Shown here: positions 11,544 through 24,189 of the stretch, in pieces
Numbering within the stretch: position 1 is the first letter of the stretch
Layout: every line of letters starts with the position of its first letter
Assembly: GCF_001039355.2 (NCBI RefSeq)
Contig: NW_019775722.1
Coordinates: 120,199-184,198 of the forward strand
Length of the DNA stretch: 64,000 bases
Origin: Lingula anatina
Lineage: Eukaryota > Brachiopoda > Lingulata > Lingulida > Lingulidae
Direction of reading: 5' to 3'
Notes under the pieces: generated by a model
The model's input: only the letters and a program-made list of their open reading frames with translations
What the model was told of the DNA's origin: nothing
The model's database searches: none
Program-made: the position numbers and the translations under genes

Positions 11544-13275
11544 TATTTTAGATTGGATCCTTACTGACTGTGCTAAATTTCCAGTTTTAAATGCCGGCTG
11601 AAACAGACAATGGATAAAAAATGAACAGCAGTTTAATCAACATGCATATGTGCATGCACACATAGCCCCTGGTACAGTAATAGTACATGTACAGGTATGT
11701 GTTACACTTTTCCAATGTGACAAAAGATTAAGTTAACAAAGTGTGTACAACGCCCATAATACTATTATCATTGATAGTTACCACTATACTGCGCCTGAAA
11801 TGGTCTTAAACTGAAATTTAGGATCACAAATGATCTCACATGGTCTTAATCAAAGAGTATATAAGACCATTATTATTGGACCGACTTCCACTTATGTTGT
11901 TATGCACTCACACATTCCCTCCCCTTGATCACTTTTACTTTAGAGTAAGATCTAGTCCAATTATACAAGTACCTTTACTCATCCTGGTTAGGATCATTCA
12001 TTTTTATCTGAAATGGTAGATTAAGACCATTCCAGGCGCACTGTGGAACTGTCTCGCTACTACATCGGACCCCTACTACATGTAACATGCAGTACTATTT
12101 AACAGTACTATAATTAATAGTCTATTATTGTTTTTACTTGTTGTGCTGCGCGAACAATGCAACGTCCCGAATAATATCAAAACAAGAGGGCTTTTCTTTG
12201 TGAACCTACCTTTATTTGACTTTTCAGCGTGAAATCATCTCATTTCAAAACATGGATCTATACCGGCAACATAAATAGCACACAGAGATAAGGAAATCGT
12301 GGCGCCCTGTTTACATCCTGTTTATATGATACATACGGAAGTCATAACTTCTCCGAGCACTTGCCTCGATTTGAGGAAGTTTTCTCATAGACTACCTAAC
12401 TTCATTTTAGTCAGAAAATGATAAGATTTGCATTTCAATGATTGCATGCAGAATTTTTTATCAGTCACTGAAACGCAAAATCTGTGTTAAATAAAAGTTT
12501 TGTTTACTTATTGGATATCTTATTTCATACCGTTGAGCTGATGTATCGATGACAAGTGGATGTTCTTTTTTCGGTTATTTTGGCTGGGCTGTTGGTCTAC
12601 AGTGCTCTATTTTTGGTTAATATACACTAACCCTTTGAGCTGAGAGATTAAATTTGCGCAGTTCTGTATCATCGGAATATTGCTTGTGAAGCAATACACT
12701 AATCAAACAAAGAATCGGCATCATATACAGATAACACGTAAGTACAAATGTGTCAATGCAAGCGGTCAGTCACAGTGAAAAAAAAAAACACCGAAAGTTG
12801 AATTCAAAAAGTATCAGTGATTAAACACTGGCAATTGTATAGCTCAAGTCTAAAAAATTTGAGACAGCAGCATTACTTAAACTTAGATTTAAGCCGAGTA
12901 AATAGGTTTCTATAATATTTGTAGCAAAAGACACTAGACACAGGAGGCCCGAGTCATTTTTCTGTCTCTAGCATTCTTGTTCACGATTTTAAACGTTGGT
13001 ATATAAATAACAAAAAGTACATGTTAGCGTGATTGGTGCTGATTTTTGGACTACTACAGTTTAATTTAGTAACGATTACAATATATCTTTGGGGTTTCTC
13101 TTTACCCGTACTGGTACTGTACATGCTGTTGTATATAAAAGAAAACATTATTTTTTTAATCACTTTTACTTTTATCAATATTATTGTTGTTGTAAATTCA
13201 TTTCTTTAGAATTTTTATTTGAATGCTATTTTATCATTATATTTTTCTTGAGTTTATAACTAACATTATTTTTAG
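11544..13275. promoter_or_regulatory. Head-to-head intergenic region of ROCO and PR/SET genes
   Basis: The ROCO gene (minus) and PR/SET gene (plus) diverge from here. On the minus strand a plausible non-coding first exon ends at 12210 with donor GTAGGT and would splice to the acceptor at 11598. On the plus strand a possible non-coding exon ends near 12737 (GTAAGT) and would splice to the acceptor at 13275 (TTTTTAG). The interval 12300-12700 would then be a shared promoter. No TATA box or defined start site could be recognised. Confidence 0.4.
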
Positions 13276-13282
13276 GCAGAAG

Positions 13283-15642
13283 ATGGGCTTACCAGGAAGA
13301 AAACGAAAAAATACACCAACAAAAATTTCATTAGAGAAAATAGAGAGGGATAAAGCTATAAATCCAGAAACTGGAAAAGCCTTCAAATTTGAACCAATCA
13401 TACAGACTAGACATGCCAAGGCAGTCCAAGATGGAACAGCAGGTGTCTCTGAAACAGCTCCTAAGCCAAGGGCTGCCTCACCCGATATCACTCCTAAGAA
13501 TATTCCACAGGCCAAAAAAGACAAGACCTGGCAATCCCAAGGCAGAGTTCCTGTTCCAGTAGATGCTGTTGCTTATTATGAAAAGAAATTTAATTGCACT
13601 GTCAGTTACAAAAGTGACAGTGGCAAAGCCAAGAATAGTAAAGACAATGTCAAGCATGTCAGTGCCAGGAATGCCAAGGCCACGAATGCCAAGGCCACTA
13701 AACCTGCACAAGTCTTCAAGTTTATTGTCCCAGATTTTGATGGCATTGTAAAGTCACCAGATAGCAATAGTGAGACAAGAAGCCCAGCTAAAAGTATGTA
13801 TCTCTCTCTCTTTCTCTCTCTTCATATATATATATATATAAATATAAATATATAATGTCTGCTATAGGTAATGATAATAACTGTCATAGATGAAATCCAG
13901 TGTACACTAATGATAAAATTGCAAATACGAAGAATCCATGGAGGAAGGGTATGTTGTCTCCCCTCCTCCCCCCCCCCCCCCNNNNNNNNNNNNNNNNNNN
14001 NNNNNNNNNNNNNNNNNNNNNNNNNNNNNNNNNNNNNNNNNNNNNNNNNNNNNNNNNNNNNNNNNNNNNNNNNNNNNNNNNNNNNNNNNNNNNNNNNNNN
14101 NNNNNNNNNNNNNNNNNNNNNNNNNNNNNNNNNNNNNNNNNNNNNNNNNNNNNNNNNNNNNNNNNNNNNNNNNNNNNNNNNNNNNNNNNNNNNNNNNNNN
14201 NNNNNNNNNNNNNNNNNNNNNNNNNNNNNNNNNNNNNNNNNNNNNNNNNNNNNNNNNNNNNNNNNNNNNNNNNNNNNNNNNNNNNNNNNNNNNNNNNNNN
14301 NNNNNNNNNNNNNNNNNNNNTCTCCCCTCCTCCCCCCCCCCCCCCAATATCAACTTTTATTATCCAGTGAAATTTTAACAGTATTGGGATGCACATTAAT
14401 TTAAGTTTCTCTTTATGACCATTAGGTCAGTTAAAGACAAACAACTCCACTGAAGCTGTCCAAGATTCTGACGATGAAGGAGTTGACACAAGCGGTCAAG
14501 ATGGCAGTCCAGACACTACATCTGACTGGACTGAGTCCACTCCTGCTGCACAGAAGCCACAGCCAATGTCCCAGTGTGGTGGCGTTGGTGACAGTCGGCC
14601 ACAATTAATGGTCAAGAATGTGTCGCTCTCTAAGAACATCGGTCGTGGTTGCTCAGTGGTTATTGAGAAGATGTCTACAGCCATGCAGGGAGACGGTAGG
14701 GGTAAGCAGGGTGATCCCAGTGTGCCCCACAAAACACAATTGCCATCTGCCTCAGCTAGCGCAATGATGTCACAGCCAAATCTTCCTGCCAGCCGGAGCC
14801 AGCCATTGCCGTCAACGTCACCAGTGTCCCCTGTTAAAGTAATCAGCAAAGATTCCAAAGTGGTGTGGCGCTATTGTGCAAAGACTGCACAAATGATGGG
14901 CAAGGTGGACAGTCCAAGGTTGACCACCTTTGTTGCAGAAGGGACCCACGGGTTGCACAGTCCTCAGTATATCGTCCAGAATAACACCACAGCAGTCCAG
15001 TCACTGAGGAAAGCCTTTGCCAGTCTGCCCGGGGGCCTGATGTTGGGGGTGACAGCCCCTGAGCATGGCCTCAGTGTTATTACCAGGGATTCTGTAAAGA
15101 TGTTCACCCAGTTTGGGCCCCTGGAGGGAGTTCCTGTTGCAGATCACTTGATTCTGCCCAAAACTGATCTGAGGCATGTCTGGATAATAGAAGACAGAAA
15201 AACAAAAATGGATCCCCATGATCGCCATTTCATCAGTACCTCATCTGAAGATGAAAGCAACTGGTGCAGATATTTACGCTACAATGAAATCAACCCCAAT
15301 CTCGAAGCAGTTGTGCAAGATGGGAGACTGTACTTCGTATCAACACGCGATATAGAACCATTAGAGGAGCTCACTTTTTTCCAGAATATCCCACTTCCGA
15401 AAGAGGACTCCCCAGCTGATTCTGTTCAGTACACCGGTGACAGTTCTGGGCACATTGTTTGTGTGGGTTGTGATGGCAACAAGGCACTGTATCCAGCCAA
15501 TCAGTACTGGCCTTACTTGAAGCATGTCTCAGTATTTCACCCAGTGACATTAGCCTATAAGAGGAGGTTTTGCACTCGGTGTGGGGCTGTGATGAGGAGT
15601 GCTGATGAATTCAAAAGACATCAGAAATCTCACTCTAGGTGA
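13283..15642 (+). CDS. PR/SET-domain zinc-finger protein (PRDM-like)
   Basis: Two exons, 13283-13793 and 14426-15642, join in phase (A|GT) to 575 residues. The N-terminal half is basic, low-complexity and probably disordered (GRKRKNTPTK near the start). Residues about 367-490 form a PR/SET domain: LPGGLMLGV, TQFGPLEGVPV, then NWCRYLRYNE and the terminal EPLEELTFF, which parallels the PRDM pattern although the usual final tyrosine of SET enzymes is not obvious. Two C2H2-type fingers follow: a degenerate one (C516, C519, H537, H542) and a clear C-terminal one (C553, C556, H569, H573). Such proteins act in the nucleus as sequence-specific regulators or histone methyltransferases. The specific PRDM orthologue is not recognised. 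ATG 13283 was chosen because an acceptor lies just upstream at 13275. Further exons could hide in the gap at 13982-14320, though the phases already match. Confidence 0.82.
13982..14320. other. Assembly gap (339 N) in the PR/SET intron
   Basis: The N run is flanked on both sides by the same roughly 25-bp block, TCTCCCCTCCTCC plus a C-run (13957-13981 and 14321-14345). The reads probably stopped at the C-run from both sides, so the real missing sequence may be far shorter than 339 bp or absent. Confidence 0.8.
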
Positions 15643-16626
15643 CTTCATTTATCCTGAAAGGAGATAACTTTAATATGTTTTTAATGTTTATCAGTTGTAC
15701 AGAGCACAAGACTAAGTGTGTTTTATGTCAGGAGGTTTACTGCTTTAAAAGTAACATTCTAATAAGACGTTGATATAAACAATGAGTTGAAAAAAGGTTT
15801 TACGACAAGAGCAAAAGAAAGATGAGAAAAACAAAATCAGAAAAAAAGAACAAACTGAAAACATTGCAGATGAAAAATTTTGATAATAGCTGCAATGAAC
15901 GTGAAATGCCAAGTACAAAGTTATTATTATTATTATCATTTGTTTATTTATTTATATTTTTGCTCATCAAAATTTAAGCTATTGATAGGGATTTGTAGGA
16001 TTTACTTAATATACTTAAAATAAATTGGTCATTTTCCACAAAGCACTGCTTTGTTAGTAATACTCTTTATAGATTCTCCATGTTATAGTATTGATAGCCC
16101 CCTCAGTGCATTTCTATCACGTCTCAGGTGTGGCACAAAACGAGAGGATAGGACAAAATTCATCTCACGCTATGTCATCTTGTTCGCTGCTTTAAAATAA
16201 AAATGAAGAACACTCCAATAATAAAGCCATCTGCCGAAGAAAAATATTTTTTCAGCAAGGAATGGCTTTTTTTCAGGATCAGGAGACCCACACTCAATTA
16301 AAATTTAGTCACTTCTTTCTTTCCCCTATACGGTAATTACTCAATCTTTTCAATGGGTGACATTTTGATTTTTACAGATACACTTTTTTACGTCGTGATT
16401 TCTTAAAATGAAAGCTTTCCTATTGAGTGGTAGGAGTAAAATTAAAAAAGGCTACTATATGGTTCTATTCAATGGAAGAGTGCCACAAATGCAATAAAGA
16501 AATATGTTTTTTTGTGATTATAAAATTGTGTATCTGAAAGTTAAATAATTTTTGTCCATGGAAAAGACCGTAACCATTTCGATATTTTATCAAAATCTGT
16601 GAAAAAGGCACAATTGGCAGATATGT

Positions 16627-16659
16627 TTGTGTGTGTGTGTGTGTGGGGGGGGGGGGGGG
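16627..16659. repeat. (TG)n followed by a G-run
   Basis: Simple repeat of alternating TG and then about 15 G, in the intergenic DNA upstream of the sulfotransferase. The same site in copy 2 (near 35680) is reduced to a few G, so it is length-variable. The remainder of 15643-17248 shows no gene; a T-run lies at 16961-16984. Confidence 0.85.
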
Positions 16660-17248
16660 TGCATAGCAGTGTTTTGAACATCACTACTGGTCATTGCTGT
16701 ACATATTGTCCCCCATTATTTCCGCAATCTGCACCTCTTATTTAGATAATTGTGACTAAATACTGGTAAATCGCCACATTTTGTGTCAACCTGGTAGTGA
16801 CACATTTGGGGGGAAGTCGGTGCATTTGCACAACCATTACCAACGAAAGCAAAAAAATGCGACTTTCGCGCCTGCAGCCAAGGACTGGACAGCCAACCTT
16901 TGCTGCATTTTAAGAGTGGCCCAAGGCTAATACTGTAAACGGCAGATTATTCGTAGAGTTTTTTTTTTTTTTTTTTTTTTTTTTGACATATCCAATAATC
17001 TCCGTACGTACGGGCTTATAAACGGGATGTGTACTAACTCAAAATTTCACACGAAGGACTCCCGGGGCACGTGAGATTCTACGCAAAATCTCGACACAAA
17101 CAGGCTGTAAACAGGTTGTTACCGATGTTTAACATAATAGCACTAACATAATAAATTTTCAGTACCGCCAACCTTTGCCTACCTAACTGTATGGGCCCGC
17201 AATAAAATAAAGCCTTTTGGATAATTGGACGTGTAGAAGAGCCCAAAC

Positions 17249-19589
17249 ATGACGCGAGCTTGTCGGTATTTAATGCTAGTGATAGTGACGATGCACTTAC
17301 TGTTAGCTGGTGTATTAATGACATGGCTACTGAAACCATGTAACCAACGTCCATTTAACTACTCAGGTAAGTAAAAAGGATGAAGTTGAAAATTTTCTGT
17401 TTATTTTACTTGTTTCTAAAATGTGTTGTGTTGGTGGATTTTTTAGCTTTGGTTTTGTTGCTGTTGCAGACAGGTTGGTAAAGGGCTTCCTTCTCGGAAA
17501 TGGAGTCGAATTAATGTGGTAGACTTGCAATATCTTTCACATCATAAAAAGGCAGGGTACTTACGAAATGCTTCTATTATTTTCCTGTTGCATATTGTAG
17601 CGGAAACCGCCGAACAAATTGACCTTCGAGTCTTTCACATTCTGTTTTATAAATGAAATCCTATCTTTATCAGTGGGGTCATTTTAAATACAGAGAGACA
17701 TACTGGACGAGAAAAAGTATTTTATTGACTCAGAGATATCTGATGAAATCCAATAAAACTTTGTCTTATTCTTCTCCATGACACTGTTTCTGTGAGAGGG
17801 GATTTAGAATTCACCATTTTTATATATTTTCTGCATCCGTGCATCCAAGTGCCATTTGCCACAACGCGCAGTAGTAAAATGGATCTGAATTTCACTAATC
17901 TGTGGTGAATTATTTGTAATTTATCAATATTTTAAGTTCCACGAGCCAATTAGACCCTTGTTGATTACCGATCTGACCCGTTGATCTGACTTGACCTCAC
18001 TCGTTTCGAAGCGCGTGGCACTTGTGGGCACGCACATGAGCACGTAAATGAGCATCATGAATCGCGTTATAGGGGGGCCTATTGACAGAAAAAATAGGCC
18101 CACCGATGTGTTGAGACATTCCCTGATATTCCCATGAAAAGACTTTTAAAAAAGATCATCAGTTACAACACAAGGAATCTCATACTTGTATTTTCAGCAG
18201 GGAACAGAGATGGGGAGTTGCACGAGCTTACCAGAGATCGGGTAAGAAATACAACACCATTTGTTCCAAGGGAGTTGTCTCTGAAGTGATATACTTTCAG
18301 TCTATAAACCTCTCTTAATATAATGACCCACTAATCTTTTTCGGCTGTGGGCCGTAATGCAAATTTAAAAAAAAAAAAAACAAGTAACTGCTTTTGTTTA
18401 ATTCCCCAAATAACCCGGAGCAAGTAAATTGTTGCAATTTTATTGCAGTGGGAGCAATTATTTTTGCCGCAGGAGAAATGTAGACAACGGTATAATTGTT
18501 GTTTCATATGCACAATCAAATGATGACACAATATTACATATCGTATGTATGTTTTCCTTTTCTAAAACAAGGTATAATGAAGACGTTACTTAAAGAACGC
18601 CACAAAGCCGCTCTTTGTGCTAATCCTCTCTTCTGTACGATACCACCTTGAACGATTCAGAACCACTTGATAACGTACATATAGTTCAGTCCGGCTTAGT
18701 ATGAATTTATCTGTTACTTCGTTTACAGCATTTTTCTTGGGCTCAAGTCCCTCTTACCTGGAGAAGAAAGATGGCGGACAGAAAACGTCAAATAGCAGAT
18801 ACGTGTGCCTTAAAGCACGGCCCAAACTATCAGCGGAACCCCAATCACGCTTATTCTAACGAAACAAACTTTTTCGTTGATGAAATACATGGACTTATTT
18901 ACTGCGGAATTCCTAAAGTTGGCATTACCAACTTTAAAAGACTGTTATACGGACTTGTTGGGGCTGTCAATATTTCGGCGTATAGGGGAATCCCCTTCGT
19001 TGCCGTCCACAATTTTTATCATAAAAGATACGTACTACGACTTAAAGATTTCTCTCCCTTTGGCATCGACTTAAGGTTGAGGAATTATCTTAAGGTTCTC
19101 GTTGTAAGACATCCTCTGGAGAGACTGGTGTCAGCCTTCAGAGACAAATTTGATTCAGAAGGAAGAGATTTCTACGGGGAGCTTGCCGCCTTTATCGCTA
19201 AAAAGTTCGAGCTGAATCCATCAAAAAAGACCTTAAAAACTGGTGCCGGTCTTTCATTTAGAGCGTTTGCAAAATACGTCGTTAATAACACAAAGAATGC
19301 TACCGGGATAAAAGACCACCACTGGATGAGTTATCAAGAAATCTGTATCCCGTGTGACGTAGACTATGACGTCATTGCGCGGTACGAAAATATAGAGGAT
19401 GATGTCAATTTTATGCTCACAATGTTGGGGTTAGCTACATCATTTTCCTTTCCGGACCGAGATGGGAGAAAAGTTAACACTACAACTGAAGTGTGGGAAT
19501 CCTACGTTTCAACTGTTTCGACGCCAGATCTTAAAGAACTGCGGGAAATATTTCAAACTGATGCAAAGATGTTTAACTACACACTTTGA
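17249..19589 (+). CDS. Golgi carbohydrate sulfotransferase (CHST8-14-like), copy 1
   Basis: Three exons (17249-17366, 18198-18241, 18729-19589) join in phase to 340 residues. Exon 1 encodes a short cytosolic tail and a hydrophobic signal anchor (residues about 7-28), giving a type II membrane protein as expected for a Golgi enzyme. Exon 3 carries the sulfotransferase fold: the 5'-phosphosulfate loop IPKVGITNFKR, the 3'-phosphate motif VVRHPLERLVSAFRDKF, and the HHW..C..C..DYDVIARYE block of the Sulfotransfer_2 family. The family moves sulfate from PAPS to N-acetylgalactosamine, chondroitin or related glycans; the acceptor here is unknown. Several N-glycosylation sequons are present. The ATG at 17249 is preferred because it supplies the membrane anchor; the internal Met at 18771 would give a soluble protein without it. 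Confidence 0.88.
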
Positions 19590-19714
19590 CGCCCACGACA
19601 CTATAATAAAGATACTAGTACTTCGTTATAACTGTTTCCTGACCAATAATTTATAAGCTGATGGTCTAGCCTTTTAAAAATGATTGCTGCATTCGAATAG
19701 AAAACGAAGACGCC

Positions 19715-22340
19715 TGCCAAGTACCGGTATATGATTGCGGTGAAATACCATTGAAATATACGCAAAATGCCTAGGGCGAAAATTTCAAATGAACAATGGA
19801 TGTATGCCTCCGGCAAGACATTGCACCATTTGTATAAGAAGAAATGCAATGAGTATAGGCCTATATAGCTCACCGGGAAAACTAACAGCGTGTCGACCGT
19901 TTCAGCGTGCAGACTGTCTAAACTAGGACTGGGTTCCCACAGATTTAGATTGATCCATCTGGATCGACCTAACTCCCTGGGGGTTCACGTTAAATTACTG
20001 TCAGCTTCCGGGAGCCGAGCGCGCACAAAAGTTAATTACCCCCTAACAGCTTTTAGTAGGCGGGACAATCGTTTAAGCCGGTTCAGCTGACAGCAATCAA
20101 GTGAGACTCCCCAGGGGGATACATAGATCTAAATATCTATGGGAATGGTCTCTAGGACTTTATTGCCACAGATTTAGATCGATCCATCTGGATCAACCTA
20201 ACTCCCTGGGGGTTCACGCTAAATTGCTGTCAGACGAGCGCGCACGTGAGTTAATTGCCCCTTACAGCTTTTAGTAGGCGGGACAGACGTTTAAGCCGGC
20301 TATTCTCACAGCAATCTAGTGAGACTCCCCACGGGGATAGATCAATCTAAAATCTGTGGGAATGCAGTCTAGGACGCAATATTACGTCCTGGGTCTGATA
20401 TGGAGGCAGCAGGTCTTACGCATGCGCATTGATAGGCTGAACTTGTACACAGGCAGAAGAGCTTTAAAGATGGGTTCAGATGACAGATTATTCGGGCGTT
20501 ATCATGAGCCATTAGATTTAGACCACATACTTCGGTTAGATATTTCGAATTCCGTGCAATTCAGCCAATGAAGAAGCAGCAGCATCTGTGAAATACGTCA
20601 AAGATTTCAACAACACGAGATGCTGATTTCGCCATTAAAAAAATAATTACCATATTGCCCGCAAAGAGGCGGCAAGGGTTTTATTTTCTCTTAGTGTGAA
20701 ATGTAGATCATGCGATAACGTGTGTGCGGTTATTTTCAAAGTATAGCTTCTTAATCAGTGATTCCTGGTGGTGAGTGATGAAATAGATCCAGAGATAATA
20801 GTTGAAGACGACGTAGGCGATTTAACATAAACTTTGTCTTCATCAGCAAATATCAAGTTGGAAAACAATGAAGTGTTGCGATAAAAAAATCACCCAAGGA
20901 TTCAAAGGTCGGAAGGTTTAAAGTTTCGAAAGATGCCCCCCAAAATGTATGAATTTTGTTTTATCACCATCCACCACTGTTCTCTTTACCATGAAGTGAT
21001 AAAATATTTTTTATGTATTTTTTAAACATTTAAAATTTGCTATTTAAGTAATATTTATTCTACCCACTCAAAGAAAGCCACGTGGAAGATAAGTGTTCAC
21101 TTTAAATGTTTTAGCTTTAGAGGGTAAAACTTGCTCACTTAACATTTTTAACACTCTTAGGCCTATAGCAGTTCTCATTGCACTTCACACCAGCAGTCAA
21201 CGCGTACATGGGAAGTCTCTGAACATGCTGGACTTTAAAAAATCTGGTGATAAGACCTGAATTAATAAGAAAATGAAACATTATAAATAATCAAACACGT
21301 GGGTTTTTTAAACAGATAGTACCCAGAAAGGTCAAACAACAGGAAAAGGGCTTGCTTCGTAGGATCCCGGATAGTTTAGAAAATTAAAATAACTACCAAG
21401 TACCGATTTATGACTGTAACGAATTACTATTGAAATACACGTAATATGCCTAGGGTTATAGAGGCGTTGATTTCAAATGAACATTGGATGTGATGGCCAT
21501 ATGCAAACAAAGGGCTTCACTGTTTCCCACCTTTCTTTCGCTCCTTCTCATATTAAGTCTTTGTAAAGTGCTCGCAAAAGTCCGTAAAGATAGGTTCAGA
21601 TAACAGACTAATCGGGCGTTATCATGGGCCATTAGATTGCGATCACGCACTTCGGTCAGGTTTTCGATTTCCGTGCAATTTAGCCAACGAGGAAGCAGCA
21701 GCATCTGTGAAATACGTCAAAGATTTCAGCAACACGAAATGTTGATTTCGCCATTAAAACATTATTTAACCATATTGCCCGCAAAATTGCAGTTAAAAAA
21801 AGAAAAAGGCTCGATTATTTCAATTATATCTTTGTGCGCAACGCAGATCATGCGATAACGCGTGTGGGTCAAGATATAGCTTTTAAATGTGCCAGACCTG
21901 GTCGTGACTGATGAAATAAATTTAGAGATCATAATTGAAGCCGACGTGATATTACATAACATTTGTCTTCACCAGCAAATATTAAGTAGGGAATCGATGA
22001 AGTGTTGCATAAAAACGGCCCAAGAATTCAATGGTTGGAAGATTCTTTATAAATATTTAAAATTTGCTTTTTAAACAATATTTTATTCTAATATCTCAAA
22101 GAAGGCCACGTGGAAGATGAGTGCTCGCTTTGCATGTTTTACCCTCTTAAAATAAAGTTTATTACAATAATAATAATAATAATAATAATATTTATTATTA
22201 TTATAGTAAATTTCATCGCATTTCACAACAACGAATCTCTAAGCAAACCGTCATCAAGTACATGTATGTCCAGCATGAAGTGTTTGGACATGGTAGGCTT
22301 CTCATAATCTGATGATAAGACCTGAAGTAATAAGAACATG
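19715..22340. repeat. Two diverged tandem units of about 1.1 kb (core), copy 1
   Basis: Blocks at about 20457-21300 recur at about 21575-22340 (CGGGCGTTATCATG, GTGCAATT, AGCAGCAGCATCTGTGAAAT, GATTTCGCCATTAAA and so on). The leading part (about 19715-19805) matches 21398-21490. The units have no coding capacity and carry an (AAT)n tract at 22158-22200. The arrangement repeats in copy 2. They may be old transposon copies; the family is not recognised. Confidence 0.7.
19932..20365. mobile_element. MITE family 1, two tandem copies (b and c)
   Basis: Copies of the 6076-6280 element lie at about 19932-20148 and 20163-20365. The host sequence CTAGGAC occurs before the first, between the two and after the second. 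In copy 2 the corresponding place (39135-39145) has CTAGGAC only once and no MITE of this family. This fits two successive insertions with a target duplication of about 8 bp. Confidence 0.75.
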
Positions 22341-23076
22341 AAACAATTTTAAAATAATCAAACACGTTCTTTTCCTTGTCAGATAGTACCTAGAAAGTTA
22401 AAAGTACAACAGATTAATCAGGAAAAACCTTGCTTCATGTAAACTAGGATCCGAGATATGATTTTAGGTGGAAATAAAAATTATTAGTTGTTTTTCACTC
22501 GAAAGGCTTTTCTCTTTGTTTGGTCACGTTGGGTTGACTGCTCCGTATTGTCTTCGCTTTTGATCAACATCATTCTTAATCATCCTTTACGTGCAGCATG
22601 CAAGATTGGAAATGTGGAATAGATTTTTGTTTAAGAAGTTATTTAGTAGGTGTAATTATGTGTGTCTTGTCGTGATCGCAACCAGCAATTTCAAGTAAGC
22701 AGGTTTGGGTAAATTTCCAATAAATAGCTGAGATTCTTCCCCCAAACTACAAAAAAAGGTCCACACCACTGAGGATTGAAGACTGATAGATTGGTTTTCT
22801 GGAAGCTGGAAGCAAGGTAAAAGACAAGTTGATTTTTTTTCTCTGGTGTAAAGATTTTATATGCAAACTCTTAGCATTGATTTTTCTATCGTTAATTGCT
22901 TCTTTTAAGTGATATCAGGAATATTTTAATGGAATATTTGCAACAGAGTTGATAGTTATTAAGAACTTTTTAAAAGTCATATTTACGTTCGGTAAGATAC
23001 AAGTAAAGGTCGACCGTCATAATTCTAATATCATTCTAAAGTCTTGGGGGGGGGGAATGAGTTTAACATAACTTGA

Positions 23077-23811
23077 CAGGGCCGTAGCCTCCGGAGGGGG
23101 GGGGGGGCAGGGGGGCAGCTGCCCCCCTGGGATTTGAGGTCAAAAAAAAAAAAAACAATCGCAGAGGTAAAAAAAAAAAAAATAATTGCAAAGTTGGTAT
23201 CAATTCTGTTAGAAAATGCACTCATGGCCACTAGACAATCATTCAACAATATGTTTACAAAGGTGTACTGTTTTTAGCCAACTCAGTTCATGCCAGAAAG
23301 CTCACCCTCCCTTAGGGAGCTATCCCCCAAGCTGTTATCAGGTTATTGTTTATTTCCCTGCACTTCGTAGGATCTTTACAATCTTCCTTGCAACACCAGT
23401 GGGCAGTGTTGCATGCGAGAGATCATTTTCAGCCCTCCGTCGTCTGAAACTGTGGACACGCACTTGTAGCATGGCAGAGGCACGCCTTAGCGGATTGGCT
23501 CTCTTGCTTGTCCACAGAGGAAGAAACTTTATTCCTAATCCTGGGACAATCTACGAAATGAAGTCCAGTGGGCGTGTTGTGTTGAAAAAATGACTGTACT
23601 TATGGCAAAATGAACCCACAATTTCTTACTTCTGATTAAGCAATAAATAACAGTTAAAATGTACCAGAATGCAGTATTATACATACAGTTTTAAAAAGTT
23701 TTTCCACACCGTGGGAGGGGGAAACCCCCTCCAACCCCCTCCCCCCTTAGGGGCTTCGCCTCCTCGTGTCCGCTTACTGCCCCCTGGGATTTTGCTCAGG
23801 CTACGACCCTG
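23077..23811 (+). mobile_element. Non-autonomous hAT element with dimerization-domain remnant
   Basis: Terminal inverted repeats CAGGGCCGTAGCCT and AGGCTACGACCCTG bound a 735-bp element flanked by the direct repeat CTTGA (23072-23076 and 23812-23816). Copy 2 has the uninterrupted site (43243-43247). An open frame at 23216-23593 encodes the C-terminal hAT dimerization region (LATPVGSVACERSFSALRRL). The catalytic part is absent, so it is a deletion derivative. A 5-bp target duplication is shorter than the usual 8 bp for hAT. Confidence 0.88.
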
Positions 23812-23946
23812 CTTGAGGAATCCTAGTTAAAGAAAAGTATGAATCCATGTACAGAATTGGCTGCTTTCGTAGATGTTGTTTATAAGTAAACAGTACTTAC
23901 GATCAGCACAAATGTACCCCAGTATTCATTACGGACAATAGGATAT

Positions 23947-24189
23947 GGGACCATTCAGATCGAGAAGAGCAGGGTGCTAGCTAGGCCGCGACCTAAATAT
24001 GGCGGACCTACATGAAAGGAAGACCGATTAATCCTGTAATGGTCTCTCCGCCTCTCACACGCCTCTCGAATCTCGACCGGGTGGATTCAGCCGAGATTTA
24101 ATTACTGTGCCCCTGCAGGGACGCCTGGAGATGCCATATTTAGGTCGCGGCCAAGCTAGCACACGGCTCTTCTCGATCTGAATGGTCCC
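23947..24189. mobile_element. Foldback element (family 3), short allele
   Basis: The sequence reads GGGACCATTCAGATCGAGAA at the left and its exact complement at the right, with inverted arms of about 65 bp. The interior resembles MITE family 2 (AATATGG, ATGGTCTC, GCCGAGATTTAAT). The allele in copy 2 (43378-43690) has longer arms. Confidence 0.85.
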
